Assembly (NCBI RefSeq): GCF_017355835.1
Contig: NZ_JAFEWF010000008.1
Coordinates: forward strand, 124,001-188,000
DNA: 64,000 bases
Source: Desertivirga brevis
Lineage (GTDB): Bacteria > Bacteroidota > Bacteroidia > Sphingobacteriales > Sphingobacteriaceae
Reading direction: 5' to 3'
The notes beneath the pieces were generated by a model that saw only the letters and a program-made list of their open reading frames with translations, was not told where the DNA came from and made no database searches. The position numbers and the translations under genes were made by a program. Shown piece after piece: positions 28,358 through 36,677 of this stretch. Position 1 is the stretch's first letter, and each line of letters starts with the position of its first letter.

Positions 28358-30511
28358 ATGAATATTAAAAAAAAGATGAGCATGCTGCTGCTAATGTTTT
28401 TTGCAGTGATTAATGTAAATGCCGACGAGGGGATGTGGATTCCAATGCTTATTGGCAAAAATTATGATGCAATGAAAAAGCAGGGCTTTAAATTAACGCC
28501 TGAAGACTTGTATAACGTAAATAAGGCGAGTATCAAAGATGCCATTGTTTCCTTTGGCGGTTTTTGTACAGCAGAAGTTGTTTCACGCTCCGGTTTGTTA
28601 TTCACCAATCATCACTGCGGATATGATGCTATTGCATCTAACTCAACTGTGGAGGACAATATTCTTGACAATGGGTTCTGGGCTAAATCATACGCGCAAG
28701 AGAAGCCGATCCCAGGCTTATTTGTGAACTTCCTTGTACGCATGGACGATGTTACGGCAAAAGTTAATTCGGCTCTGGCAGCAGTTCCGGAAGCAAAACG
28801 TGCGGCAGCGATGCCTGAGATAACTCAGAAGATTGCCGAAGACGCTGTTAAAGGAACAACTTATGAGGCAGTTGTAAAAGATTTTTACAAGGCTAATCAG
28901 TTCTTTGTGTTTATTTATCAGAAATTCAACGACGTGCGCCTCGTTGGAACTCCCCCACAATCGATAGGAAAGTTCGGTGGCGACACAGACAACTGGGAGT
29001 GGCCGCGACATACAGGAGATTTTTCTGTTTTCAGAGTTTATGCCGGAAAGGATAATAAACCAGCTATGTATTCAGAAATTAATGTGCCTTATGTTCCTAA
29101 AAAACACCTTCCGGTTTCTATCAAAGGAGTAAAGCAGGACGACTTCGCCATGATTTTCGGATATCCGGGACGGACGGACAGGTTCCTGACATCTTATGGA
29201 GTATCCTTAGCTACTGAAGAAGTTTCCCCGACCATAGTAAAGTTAAGGGATATCCGGCTGAAGGCATGGAAGGAGCAGATGGATAAAGACGTGCAGTACA
29301 GATTGAATTTATCATCAAAATATGCTCAGGTAGCTAATTATTGGAAGTATTTTATCGGTCAAACAGAGCAGTTGAAAAGTCATCACGTTTTTGAAGAAAA
29401 GCAAGCTCAGGAGGCCCAGTTCACTAGCTGGACTTCATCAAAGCCGCAGTTCACTTCTATTATGTCCGACTACCAGAACATTTACGCTAAGTACAAGCCC
29501 TATGCAAAACACCGTACTTACCTTGGTGAGGGATTGCTTGCTTCTGATTGGGTGAAGATGGTTCAGCAGTTACGACAGGCGGTATATTTCGCAGAAAAAG
29601 GTAGTCCCGAAGATAAAGCCAAAGGCCTTAAAGCAATGAATGGACTGCTTGGCTATTATCAATCTTCCTACAACGAGCAGGTAGATAAAAAAATATTCAG
29701 CAAGATCCTGAGTGCTTTTTATGATGATATTCCTAAAGATCAACATCCTAAATTTATAAAAGAGATCACTAAAAAATATTGGAAAGGAGCGCCTGAAGCA
29801 ACTTTTACAAGCTATGCAGAAGAGTTATGGAACAGCTCTGCTTTGATCTCGCCTGCTAAACTGCAGGAATTTATAAAGAAGCCGTCACTTGAGCAGTTGG
29901 AGAAAGACCCTGCATACTCATATGCCTCTAACCTGATGCCGGAACTTTATATGAAAGATAATCTGTACCCATATACCGTCGACTTCGACAAAGCGAAGGC
30001 TGAGTTGGATACCAAATATCTGAAAGCTCTGCTGGAGAAAAACGGTAATGCCCCTATTTACCCTGATGCTAATTCAACAATGAGGGTTTCCTATGGGAAT
30101 GTGAAGAACTACTCTCCCAAAGACGGTATCACTTACAATATTACCACTACAATGGATGGTATGGTTGCGAAATATGTTCCTAAGGATACAGAGTTTGATC
30201 TCCCAGCTAACCTTCTGCAAGCTTATAAAGAAAAAAACTTTGGGCCTTATGGAAATAACGGTACCTTAACTGTAGGCTTTATTACCAATAACGATATTAC
30301 AGGCGGTAATTCAGGTTCGCCTGTTATCAATGGAAAAGGAGAGTTGATCGGACTTGCATTTGACGGAAATTGGGAAGCAATGTCTGGGGATATCGCTTTT
30401 GATAAAGATTTCAAGCGCACAATTTGTGTGGATGCCAGGTATGTGCTTTGGTGTATTGATGTACTGGGCGGCGCCAAGAACATAATTGCCGAACTGGATA
30501 TTAAGAAATAA
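28358..30511 (+). CDS. S46 family dipeptidyl-peptidase, DPP7-like
   Basis: A 717-residue secreted serine peptidase (signal peptide cut before ADEGMW). The triad fits the family: His86 (NHHCGYDAI), Asp221 (RHTGDFSVFR) and Ser652 (GGNSGSPV). Eighteen residues after the serine is Gly670 (AFDGNWE), the position that in Porphyromonas enzymes is Gly in DPP7 and Arg in DPP11, so broad or hydrophobic P1 specificity is inferred rather than Asp/Glu. It probably works in the periplasm and feeds the POT symporter gene just upstream. Confidence 0.93.
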   Translation: MNIKKKMSMLLLMFFAVINVNADEGMWIPMLIGKNYDAMKKQGFKLTPEDLYNVNKASIKDAIVSFGGFCTAEVVSRSGLLFTNHHCGYDAIASNSTVEDNILDNGFWAKSYAQEKPIPGLFVNFLVRMDDVTAKVNSALAAVPEAKRAAAMPEITQKIAEDAVKGTTYEAVVKDFYKANQFFVFIYQKFNDVRLVGTPPQSIGKFGGDTDNWEWPRHTGDFSVFRVYAGKDNKPAMYSEINVPYVPKKHLPVSIKGVKQDDFAMIFGYPGRTDRFLTSYGVSLATEEVSPTIVKLRDIRLKAWKEQMDKDVQYRLNLSSKYAQVANYWKYFIGQTEQLKSHHVFEEKQAQEAQFTSWTSSKPQFTSIMSDYQNIYAKYKPYAKHRTYLGEGLLASDWVKMVQQLRQAVYFAEKGSPEDKAKGLKAMNGLLGYYQSSYNEQVDKKIFSKILSAFYDDIPKDQHPKFIKEITKKYWKGAPEATFTSYAEELWNSSALISPAKLQEFIKKPSLEQLEKDPAYSYASNLMPELYMKDNLYPYTVDFDKAKAELDTKYLKALLEKNGNAPIYPDANSTMRVSYGNVKNYSPKDGITYNITTTMDGMVAKYVPKDTEFDLPANLLQAYKEKNFGPYGNNGTLTVGFITNNDITGGNSGSPVINGKGELIGLAFDGNWEAMSGDIAFDKDFKRTICVDARYVLWCIDVLGGAKNIIAELDIKK

Positions 30512-30524
30512 AATAGAATTCTTG

Positions 30525-30563
30525 GGAGGTGGCTTTCCTGTTATTCAGGGGGCGCCTCCTTTT
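30525..30563 (+). terminator. Terminator after the S46 peptidase gene
   Basis: Outer stem GGAGGTG / CGCCTCC plus inner CCTG / CAGG, followed by TTTT. Confidence 0.65.
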
Positions 30564-30629
30564 ATAAAATCATCTTCGTGCTGTGAACACTTATCGTCTT
30601 TACCTCCCGGAGAATAAATTAAATGTGAT

Positions 30630-31754
30630 ATGATCATTGGAGTTCCGAAAGAAATAAAAAACAATGAGAATCGTGTTGCCTTAAGTCCGGCAGGAGCGAA
30701 GGCATTAAGTGCAAAAGGACATACTGTAATTATTCAAAGCTCGGCAGGTTTAGGTGCAGATTTTAAAGATTCGGACTATGAGCAGGCGGGTGCACGCATT
30801 GCAGCTACTGCCCAGGAGTGCTGGGATGCGGAGATGGTAATGAAAGTGAAAGAGCCCATCGCCCAGGAGTATGGCTTTTTCAAACCAGGGCTTATTTTAT
30901 TCACATACTTACACCTGGCAGCAGATAAGCCGCTGACTGAAGCTCTATTAAAGAGTGGAGTGACTGCAATTGCCTATGAAACGATTGAAGTTAACAAAAC
31001 ATTGCCGCTACTGACGCCGATGAGCGAAGTTGCGGGCAGGATGTCCGTTCAGGTAGGTGCACAGTTTTTGGAAAAACATTCCGGTGGTAAGGGAATTCTT
31101 CTTTCGGGAGTACCCGGAGTTAAAAGAGCAAAAGTTTGTATAATAGGTGCAGGGGTAGCTGGTACGAGCGCTGCACGGATAGCCATTGGAATGGGGGCAG
31201 ATGTAACCATTCTTGATCTTAATCTTAACCGTTTACGCGAGATCGAAGATATTTTTGGAAACACTATTCATACACTGGCTTCTAACAGCTATAATATTGC
31301 AGAGGCAATAAAGCAATCAGATCTGGCTATTGGAGCAGTTTTGATTCCAGGCGCAGCAGCCCCAAAACTTGTAAGTCGCGAAATGGTAGCAGCAATGGAG
31401 CCAGGTTCGGTTATTGTCGATATCGCTATCGATCAGGGAGGAATCTTTGAGACCGTTGATAGAGTTACCACTCATGATAATCCTGTTTATATCGAAGAAG
31501 GTGTATTGCATTACGCAGTAGCAAATATGCCGGGAGCAGTTCCTCGTACTTCTACTTTGGCATTAACCAATGCAACGCTTCCTTATGCTATTATTTTAGC
31601 TGATAAAGGCGCAGAGAAAGCTATATCAGGTTCTTATGCTTTAAAGCAAGGGCTTAATACTCATGCCGGCTACTTATGTTATGCTGCTGTAGCGGAGGCG
31701 CTTGATCTGCCTTTTACTGATGTTTCGGAGGTTTTTGCTTCCAGTGCAATTTAA
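30630..31754 (+). CDS. ald: Alanine dehydrogenase
   Basis: A 374-residue NAD-dependent alanine dehydrogenase that interconverts alanine and pyruvate plus ammonia. Hallmarks are the N-terminal [18 protein letters not shown], the substrate lysine in VMKVKEP, the Rossmann motif [18 protein letters not shown] and [12 protein letters not shown]. Normal length. It is an isolated gene flanked by terminators and fits the amino-acid-oxidising set of the left half of the window. Confidence 0.96.
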   Translation: MIIGVPKEIKNNENRVALSPAGAKALSAKGHTVIIQSSAGLGADFKDSDYEQAGARIAATAQECWDAEMVMKVKEPIAQEYGFFKPGLILFTYLHLAADKPLTEALLKSGVTAIAYETIEVNKTLPLLTPMSEVAGRMSVQVGAQFLEKHSGGKGILLSGVPGVKRAKVCIIGAGVAGTSAARIAIGMGADVTILDLNLNRLREIEDIFGNTIHTLASNSYNIAEAIKQSDLAIGAVLIPGAAAPKLVSREMVAAMEPGSVIVDIAIDQGGIFETVDRVTTHDNPVYIEEGVLHYAVANMPGAVPRTSTLALTNATLPYAIILADKGAEKAISGSYALKQGLNTHAGYLCYAAVAEALDLPFTDVSEVFASSAI

Positions 31755-31826
31755 CTTTTAACGTAAGGGGCAGATTGCCGAGTATCTCAGGCAATATCGT
31801 CTTCTGACCAATTATTCCAGATATAG

Positions 31827-31860
31827 AAGGGCTAACCGGTGTGTTAGTCTTTTCTTTTTC
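31827..31860 (+). terminator. Terminator after ald
   Basis: Ten-base-pair stem AAGGGCTAAC / GTTAGTCTTT with two G-T pairs and a six-base loop, followed by a T-rich run. Confidence 0.6.
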
Positions 31861-31920
31861 TTTCTTTTCTGACCTTGAAAACCTTCTATAGATTTCTTTT
31901 CTGCCATTAAATTGCCCCTG

Positions 31921-31988
31921 CTTGATTTTTATCAAGTTCATTTCTTAAGCGATGTCAATCTTTAGCAAATGCGAGAGGCCTACCTTTG
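31921..31988 (+). promoter_or_regulatory. FNR-like palindrome plus TAnnTTTG promoter, copy A
   Basis: CTTGAT-TTTT-ATCAAG (31921-31936), a perfect palindrome identical in its core to the FNR/DNR consensus TTGAT-N4-ATCAA, is followed by a conserved block (31937-31958) and the -7 element TACCTTTG (31981-31988). The 38 bases 31921-31958 match 36563-36600 at 34 positions, and the -7 elements sit at the same distance in both. The palindrome centre is about 65 bp before the likely start, a class-I activator position. No -33 TTG is present, so activation may be required. Confidence 0.65.
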
Positions 31989-32009
31989 AAATATCAAAAC
32001 AAAAGAATC

Positions 32010-32615
32010 ATGAAACAGAAAATCGGAATTATCGGAGCTGGAAATATTGGAAGAACAGTCGCGGCTCATTTATTAAAAGCAGGCTATGAAGTAGTATTAA
32101 GTAATAGCAGAAATCCTGAAACATTAGCAGATACCATCGAGACACTGGGAGCAGGGGCCGTCGCTGCAACAACAAAAGAGGCTGCTTCTGCCGATATTGT
32201 ATTGCTTGCCTTACCATGGGCACAGCTTTCCAGCCTTAAGAAACTGACGGATTGGAACGATAAAACAGTTATTGATGCTACCAACCATTTCATCACTTAT
32301 GCGCCCGATTTCAAACTTGCTGATTTAAATGGAAGAGCTTCCAGTGAAGTAGTGGCTGAGCATGTCCCGGGAGCAAATGTTGTAAAGGCGTTCAATACCC
32401 TCTATTTTAAAATTCTCCAAAGAGATCCTCAGGAGGCGAATGGTAGAAGAGTGCTCTTTTATTCAGGTGATGATTCAGGAGCAAAAGCTGAAGTGCAACA
32501 TCTGATCGATGATATTGGTTTCGCCCCGGTAGATTTGGGAGACCTGGCCACAGGAAGTAAACTACAACAACCTAAAGGTGCAGTAGCCACTTTGAACCTT
32601 ATTAAAGCAGCTTAA
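32010..32615 (+). CDS. NADPH-dependent F420 reductase-like oxidoreductase
   Basis: A 201-residue Rossmann protein of the F420-dependent NADP oxidoreductase family: IGIIGAGNIGRTVAAHLLKAG at the N-terminus, SNSRNPETL as the NADP-phosphate-binding loop, and VKAFNTLYF later. Bacteroidetes do not generally make F420, so the true electron partner is unknown. The frame opens with TTG at 31986, but this lies within the -7 promoter element; the ATG at 32010 is the start. It is followed 48 bp later by a DoxX gene under the same FNR-like promoter. Confidence 0.85.
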   Translation: MKQKIGIIGAGNIGRTVAAHLLKAGYEVVLSNSRNPETLADTIETLGAGAVAATTKEAASADIVLLALPWAQLSSLKKLTDWNDKTVIDATNHFITYAPDFKLADLNGRASSEVVAEHVPGANVVKAFNTLYFKILQRDPQEANGRRVLFYSGDDSGAKAEVQHLIDDIGFAPVDLGDLATGSKLQQPKGAVATLNLIKAA

Positions 32616-32663
32616 CATCTAAGGAATTAATAACTCAACTATAAAACTTTAAAAAATATAATC

Positions 32664-33071
32664 ATGAACTATATCAATTTAGCAGGACGCCTGCTTTTCT
32701 CAATCTTATTCGTTATTTCAGGAATCTCTCACTTTTCATCGCAAACGATCGCTTTTGCGGCAAGTCAGGGTGTATTGTTCGCCAATATTTTGGTTCCTGC
32801 TTCCGGTATTCTAGCTCTAATTGGTGCGGGACTTATCATAACAGGATACAAGCCAAAGTGGGGAGCCGTTCTTATACTTCTTTTCCTTGCACCAATAACC
32901 GTAGCAATGCACCCGTTTTGGACAGTAAGTGACCCTATAATGTATCAGATGCAGTTTATTAACTTCTTTAAAAACGTTTCTATGCTAGGAGGAGCCTTGA
33001 TAATAATATCGTCGGCACCAGCTGCTATACCAGTGGTAAGAAGAAACACATTTAAAGCAGTTACGGCATAG
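32664..33071 (+). CDS. DoxX family membrane protein
   Basis: A 135-residue protein with four predicted membrane helices (about residues 5-24, 44-66, 70-88 and 105-125) and the DoxX-type start GRLLFSILFVISGISHF. DoxX-like proteins are linked to quinone or thiosulfate redox chemistry and to oxidative-stress complexes in other bacteria; the function here is not known. It is cotranscribed with the F420-reductase-like gene. Confidence 0.88.
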   Translation: MNYINLAGRLLFSILFVISGISHFSSQTIAFAASQGVLFANILVPASGILALIGAGLIITGYKPKWGAVLILLFLAPITVAMHPFWTVSDPIMYQMQFINFFKNVSMLGGALIIISSAPAAIPVVRRNTFKAVTA

Positions 33072-33121
33072 ACTTCTCTCAGATTTTGCTAATAATGGAA
33101 TTCTTTTTGATGGAAGCGATT

Positions 33122-33148
33122 AGGCTGTCAAGTGATTGATGGCCTTTA
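33122..33148 (+). terminator. Possible terminator after the DoxX gene
   Basis: Nine-base-pair stem AGGCTGTCA / TGATGGCCT with two G-T pairs and a six-base loop, followed by TTTA. Moderate. Confidence 0.4.
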
Positions 33149-33257
33149 TCTATTTGCTATTGCTATACCTGAGTCGTTTCTGCATCTCCATAAAAAACTC
33201 CGAGATAATCGATAATAAAAATACTCTGTGAAATGAATTGAATGAGGGAAGGGTAGG

Positions 33258-33980
33258 CTACCTGGAATTTCCTCCTTTTCTCGTATTGAAAATAAAGCCC
33301 AAGCCATAAACATTATCTATGCTTATTGATTTAGAATGAACGAGAGCCTTTCGCAACCTGGAGATAAAAACATCTAAACTTCTGCCCATAAAATAATCGT
33401 TGTCTCCCCATAGTTGTAATAGAATCTCCTCTCTTTTTAATACCCGGTCTGGATTTTGACTAAGGAATTCCAGCAGTTCCGCTTCTCTTACAGTCAATGT
33501 CAGAGTATGATTATTCGTAAAGTTAAGTTGTAGAAGGTTTTTTTGGAACAAAATATCCCCAATTAAAATATCCTCTGCCTGGAGGTTTTCTTGCCTATCT
33601 CCCGATTTCAATTGGCGCCGCAAGATATTACGAATGCGGAGAACCAGCTCGTCAATATCGAAGGGCTTTATAATATAATCATCAGCACCTATGCTCAAAC
33701 CTTGCAATCGGTCTTTCTTGTCATTCTTCGCCGTTAAGAATAAAAAGGCTTGACCAGGGTTAATTTTAGTGATTTTTTCAGCAAGATCGAAACCACTGTA
33801 ATCTGGTAGCTGAATGTCCAGAAGCAATAAATCAAACTGCCCCGGCAGATCTCGATAGGTTTGGTATGCTATCTCAGCCGAATCATGCCATGTTACCTCA
33901 AAATTCATGAACCCCAGGTATTGGGCGGTTATATTCCCCAGATCCGGTTCATCTTCCACAAATAGTAGTTTATGCCTCAT
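33258..33980 (-). CDS. OmpR/PhoB-family response regulator
   Basis: A 240-residue protein: receiver domain with acidic pocket VEDEPD and phospho-acceptor Asp55 (LLLLDIQLPDYSG), then a winged-helix DNA-binding domain (about residues 140-235: LTVREAELLEFLSQNPDRVLK, SLDVFISRLRKAL). No kinase gene is adjacent; the only histidine kinase in the window (51536-53008) lies 17.5 kb away on the other side of the GH92 locus and on the same strand. The regulator is divergent from GH92 gene 1, whose promoter carries an 11-bp-phased direct repeat typical of OmpR-type boxes. Confidence 0.92.
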   Translation of the reverse strand: MRHKLLFVEDEPDLGNITAQYLGFMNFEVTWHDSAEIAYQTYRDLPGQFDLLLLDIQLPDYSGFDLAEKITKINPGQAFLFLTAKNDKKDRLQGLSIGADDYIIKPFDIDELVLRIRNILRRQLKSGDRQENLQAEDILIGDILFQKNLLQLNFTNNHTLTLTVREAELLEFLSQNPDRVLKREEILLQLWGDNDYFMGRSLDVFISRLRKALVHSKSISIDNVYGLGFIFNTRKGGNSR

Positions 33981-34296
33981 TTGCCAATATTTCCCTCTTC
34001 ATTAAAATAAAAATAAAAATTTTGTTTCCATTACCCTCCTTGCAGTCAATTTTTATTGACCGCTAGCTGGCCCGCTAGATTTTGTATAAAGCAGAAAATA
34101 CATTACAAAAATGTTATTGCGGTATAAACTTTTCCAGATTCATTCAACTCTACATCTGAATTTGAAAAATAGCAAAATTTCAAGTATTAGTTCTAAATAG
34201 CTACTTTATTATATTTTTATTAACAATTCATTCGGCCTCTATTAACAGCATTAAGACTGTTCTGCTCCTAATTTTACCTGTTAATACTTTCAAGTT
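33981..34296. promoter_or_regulatory. Divergent regulatory region between the response regulator and GH92 gene 1
   Basis: This 316-bp AT-rich stretch holds a perfect palindrome GTCAAT-TTTT-ATTGAC (34045-34060), a possible promoter made of TTG at 34056-34058 and TAGATTTTG 17 bp later, the repeated word CGCTAG, and the TTAACA direct-repeat element listed separately at 34219-34276. Confidence 0.5.
34219..34276 (+). promoter_or_regulatory. TTAACA direct-repeat operator and promoter of GH92 gene 1
   Basis: TTAACA at 34220-34225 and 34242-34247 (22-bp phase, two turns of 11) within the conserved block ATTAACAATTCATT-n2-GCCTCTATTAACAG. TAATTTTA, a -7-like element, starts 22 bp after the end of the second repeat (34269-34276). 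The same arrangement with identical spacing precedes GH92 gene 2 at 41838-41895. The layout suggests an OmpR-type activator bound over the -35 region. Confidence 0.6.
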
Positions 34297-36543
34297 ATGA
34301 ATAGATATACTGTACAAATGTTTTTAGCTGCAATTGTGCTGCTTGCACCTTTTATCACTAATTCGCAGGAGAGAAACCTTACGAAATATGTGAATCCGTT
34401 TATTGGCACTGGGGCTGTTGACAAGAATAGCTTGTCTGGGAGTAATTTCCCCGGAGCAACAGTGCCCTTCGGCTTTGTACAGCTAAGCCCGGATACAAGA
34501 CGGGAACCGGAAGAGCCAGCATCAGGTTACGATTATAACGATACTAAGATAGTTGGATTCAGTCACACTCATCTTAGCGGTACCGGAGTTGCAGATCTTT
34601 TTGATATCCTTTTCTTGCCCGTCTCAGGAAATAAAGATAAGCCATACGAATCCTCTTTTTCTCACAATCAGGAACAGGCAAAGGCAGGATATTACCAGGT
34701 AAAGCTCTTGGATTATGATGTGAACGCTGAGCTTACTGCTACAGAACACACCGGTTTTCATCGTTACACCTATCCTGAAAAACAGAATGCTAAATTATTG
34801 ATAGATCTTGGCCATTCGCTCAGCAAAAAAAGGAATTACTGGCAATGCCAAATTATTGAGTCAAATATTAGAATTGTAGACAATTACACGATAGAGGGAT
34901 ATCGAATATTAACAGGCTGGGCTAAACTTCGAAAGGTATTCTTTAGGGCTGAATTCTTAGAACCTATAGCGAATATCGAGCTGTATGATGGTAACACTAT
35001 TCGCAAAGATGCAAAAATTATTAACGGAACAAACCTAAAGGCCCTGGCCAGCTTCAAACTTAGCGCTCAAAAGCCTCTGTTAGTAAAGGTCGGCCTTTCT
35101 GCGGTTAGCATTGAAAATGCGAGATTAAATTTACAACAGGAAAACCCGGATTGGAATTTCGACGCCAAAGTACAGGAGGCCGATCGTAAATGGGAAAAAG
35201 AACTTAATAAAGTATTAGTAGAGGGTACGCAGGAACAGAAGGAGATTTATTACACAGGTTTATACCATGCCTTTATTCAGCCTAACAATATTGCAGATGT
35301 TAATGGAGAGTATCAGGCCACAGACTTTAGTATACAAAAAGCAATTGATAATAAGCATTATTCAACTTTTTCACTTTGGGACACATACAGGGCTGCCCAT
35401 CCCTTGTATACCTTGCTACAAGAAGAAAGAACAGCAGGTTTTATAAATAGTATGATCCGGCAATACGAGACCTACGGTTACTTACCAATCTGGCAATTAT
35501 GGGGCGAAGAGAATTATTGTATGATTGGGAACCACGCAATTCCAGTTATAGTTGATGCTGCCTTAAAAGGGATTAAAGGATTCGACCTTAATAAGGCATA
35601 TAATGCCGTGAGGGCTTCATCAATAACAGATCATCCCGGATCTCCTTTTTCATCGTGGGATAAGTACAAGTATATTCCAGAAAATATCCAATCTCAATCT
35701 GTTTCGATCACTCTTGAGATGGCCTATGACGACTGGTGTGTGTCGCAGTTTGCAAAGTTGCTTGGTGAAGAGGACGACTTTAAGTATTTCTTGGAAAGGT
35801 CTCAGCGCTACCGTAACCTATATGATAATAGTACTGGATTCTTCAGAGCAAAAAACACCGAGGGAAAATGGATAGACCCATTTAATCCTCTTCAGTATGG
35901 TGGAAATGGAGGAAATCCGTACACAGAGGGAAATGCCTGGCAATATTTCTGGTATGTGCCACAAGATATAAAAGGCCTAATTTCTTTGGTAGGCGGAAAC
36001 AAAGCCTTTACGGCCAAGCTTGATAAGTTCTTTACCCTAAATGCTTTGCCAGAGGAGGTAAATGGGAATGCATCTGGGTTTATCGGCCAATATGCACATG
36101 GAAACGAACCCAGCCACCATGCAGCTTATTTATATAATTACGCAGGTCAGCCCTGGAAAACGCAGGGATATGTCGCAAAAGTATTAAACACCCTGTACAA
36201 TAATTCATCTTCTGGTTATTCGGGGAATGAAGACTGTGGTCAAATGTCTGCTTGGTACATTTTCAGTGCAATGGGTTTTTACCCCGTAAATCCAGCCAAT
36301 GGAAGTTATCAAATAGGATCTCCAGTACTTAAAAAGGCTAAGATCCAGCTAGCCAATGGACGAAGCTTTACTGTAACAGCGGCAAACGTCTCGCCGATAA
36401 ATACCTATATTCAAATGATAAAATTGAACGGAAAGCCTTATAATCAAATCTCTATTACCCATAAGCAAATTGTTAGCGGAGGTACATTGGAGTTTATAAT
36501 GGGCAGCACACCTAATAAGAAGTGGGGGATGGAAAAAGAGTAG
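34297..36543 (+). CDS. GH92 alpha-mannosidase 1, secreted
   Basis: A 748-residue protein with a signal peptide (cut near ITNSQ), then the GH92 N-terminal beta-sandwich (YVNPFIGTGAVD...FPGATVPFGFVQLSPDTR) and the (alpha/alpha)6 catalytic barrel. The catalytic-acid motif HGNEPSHH has Glu604, and the base region is SGNEDCGQMSAWYIFSAMGFYP. GH92 enzymes are calcium-dependent exo-alpha-mannosidases acting on N-glycans or mannan. It has its own promoter with the TTAACA box and is divergent from the response regulator gene. Confidence 0.95.
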   Translation: MNRYTVQMFLAAIVLLAPFITNSQERNLTKYVNPFIGTGAVDKNSLSGSNFPGATVPFGFVQLSPDTRREPEEPASGYDYNDTKIVGFSHTHLSGTGVADLFDILFLPVSGNKDKPYESSFSHNQEQAKAGYYQVKLLDYDVNAELTATEHTGFHRYTYPEKQNAKLLIDLGHSLSKKRNYWQCQIIESNIRIVDNYTIEGYRILTGWAKLRKVFFRAEFLEPIANIELYDGNTIRKDAKIINGTNLKALASFKLSAQKPLLVKVGLSAVSIENARLNLQQENPDWNFDAKVQEADRKWEKELNKVLVEGTQEQKEIYYTGLYHAFIQPNNIADVNGEYQATDFSIQKAIDNKHYSTFSLWDTYRAAHPLYTLLQEERTAGFINSMIRQYETYGYLPIWQLWGEENYCMIGNHAIPVIVDAALKGIKGFDLNKAYNAVRASSITDHPGSPFSSWDKYKYIPENIQSQSVSITLEMAYDDWCVSQFAKLLGEEDDFKYFLERSQRYRNLYDNSTGFFRAKNTEGKWIDPFNPLQYGGNGGNPYTEGNAWQYFWYVPQDIKGLISLVGGNKAFTAKLDKFFTLNALPEEVNGNASGFIGQYAHGNEPSHHAAYLYNYAGQPWKTQGYVAKVLNTLYNNSSSGYSGNEDCGQMSAWYIFSAMGFYPVNPANGSYQIGSPVLKKAKIQLANGRSFTVTAANVSPINTYIQMIKLNGKPYNQISITHKQIVSGGTLEFIMGSTPNKKWGMEKE

Positions 36544-36562
36544 CTGCTAGTTTCAGAATTAT

Positions 36563-36630
36563 CTTGACTTTTGTCAACTTCATTTCTTAAGGGATGTCAA
36601 GTTTCAGGTCTTTTTCATGGTTTAATTTTG
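36563..36630 (+). promoter_or_regulatory. FNR-like palindrome plus TAnnTTTG promoter, copy B
   Basis: TTGAC-TTTT-GTCAA (36564-36577), the conserved block TTCATTTCTTAAG-n-GATGTCAA, and the -7 element TAATTTTG (36623-36630). Compared with copy A at 31921, both arms of the palindrome changed together (T to C on the left, A to G on the right), so symmetry is kept. That is strong support for a dimeric regulator site. Confidence 0.65.
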
Positions 36631-36677
36631 AGTATCAATAGAGAGATCAACTATAACAATCTTTAATTAAAATACTC

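Noticed and set aside
34045..34060. Palindrome GTCAAT-TTTT-ATTGAC as a third FNR-like site
   Set aside because: The half-sites face the opposite way from TTGAY...RTCAA, the conserved downstream block is absent, and the spacing to a promoter differs.
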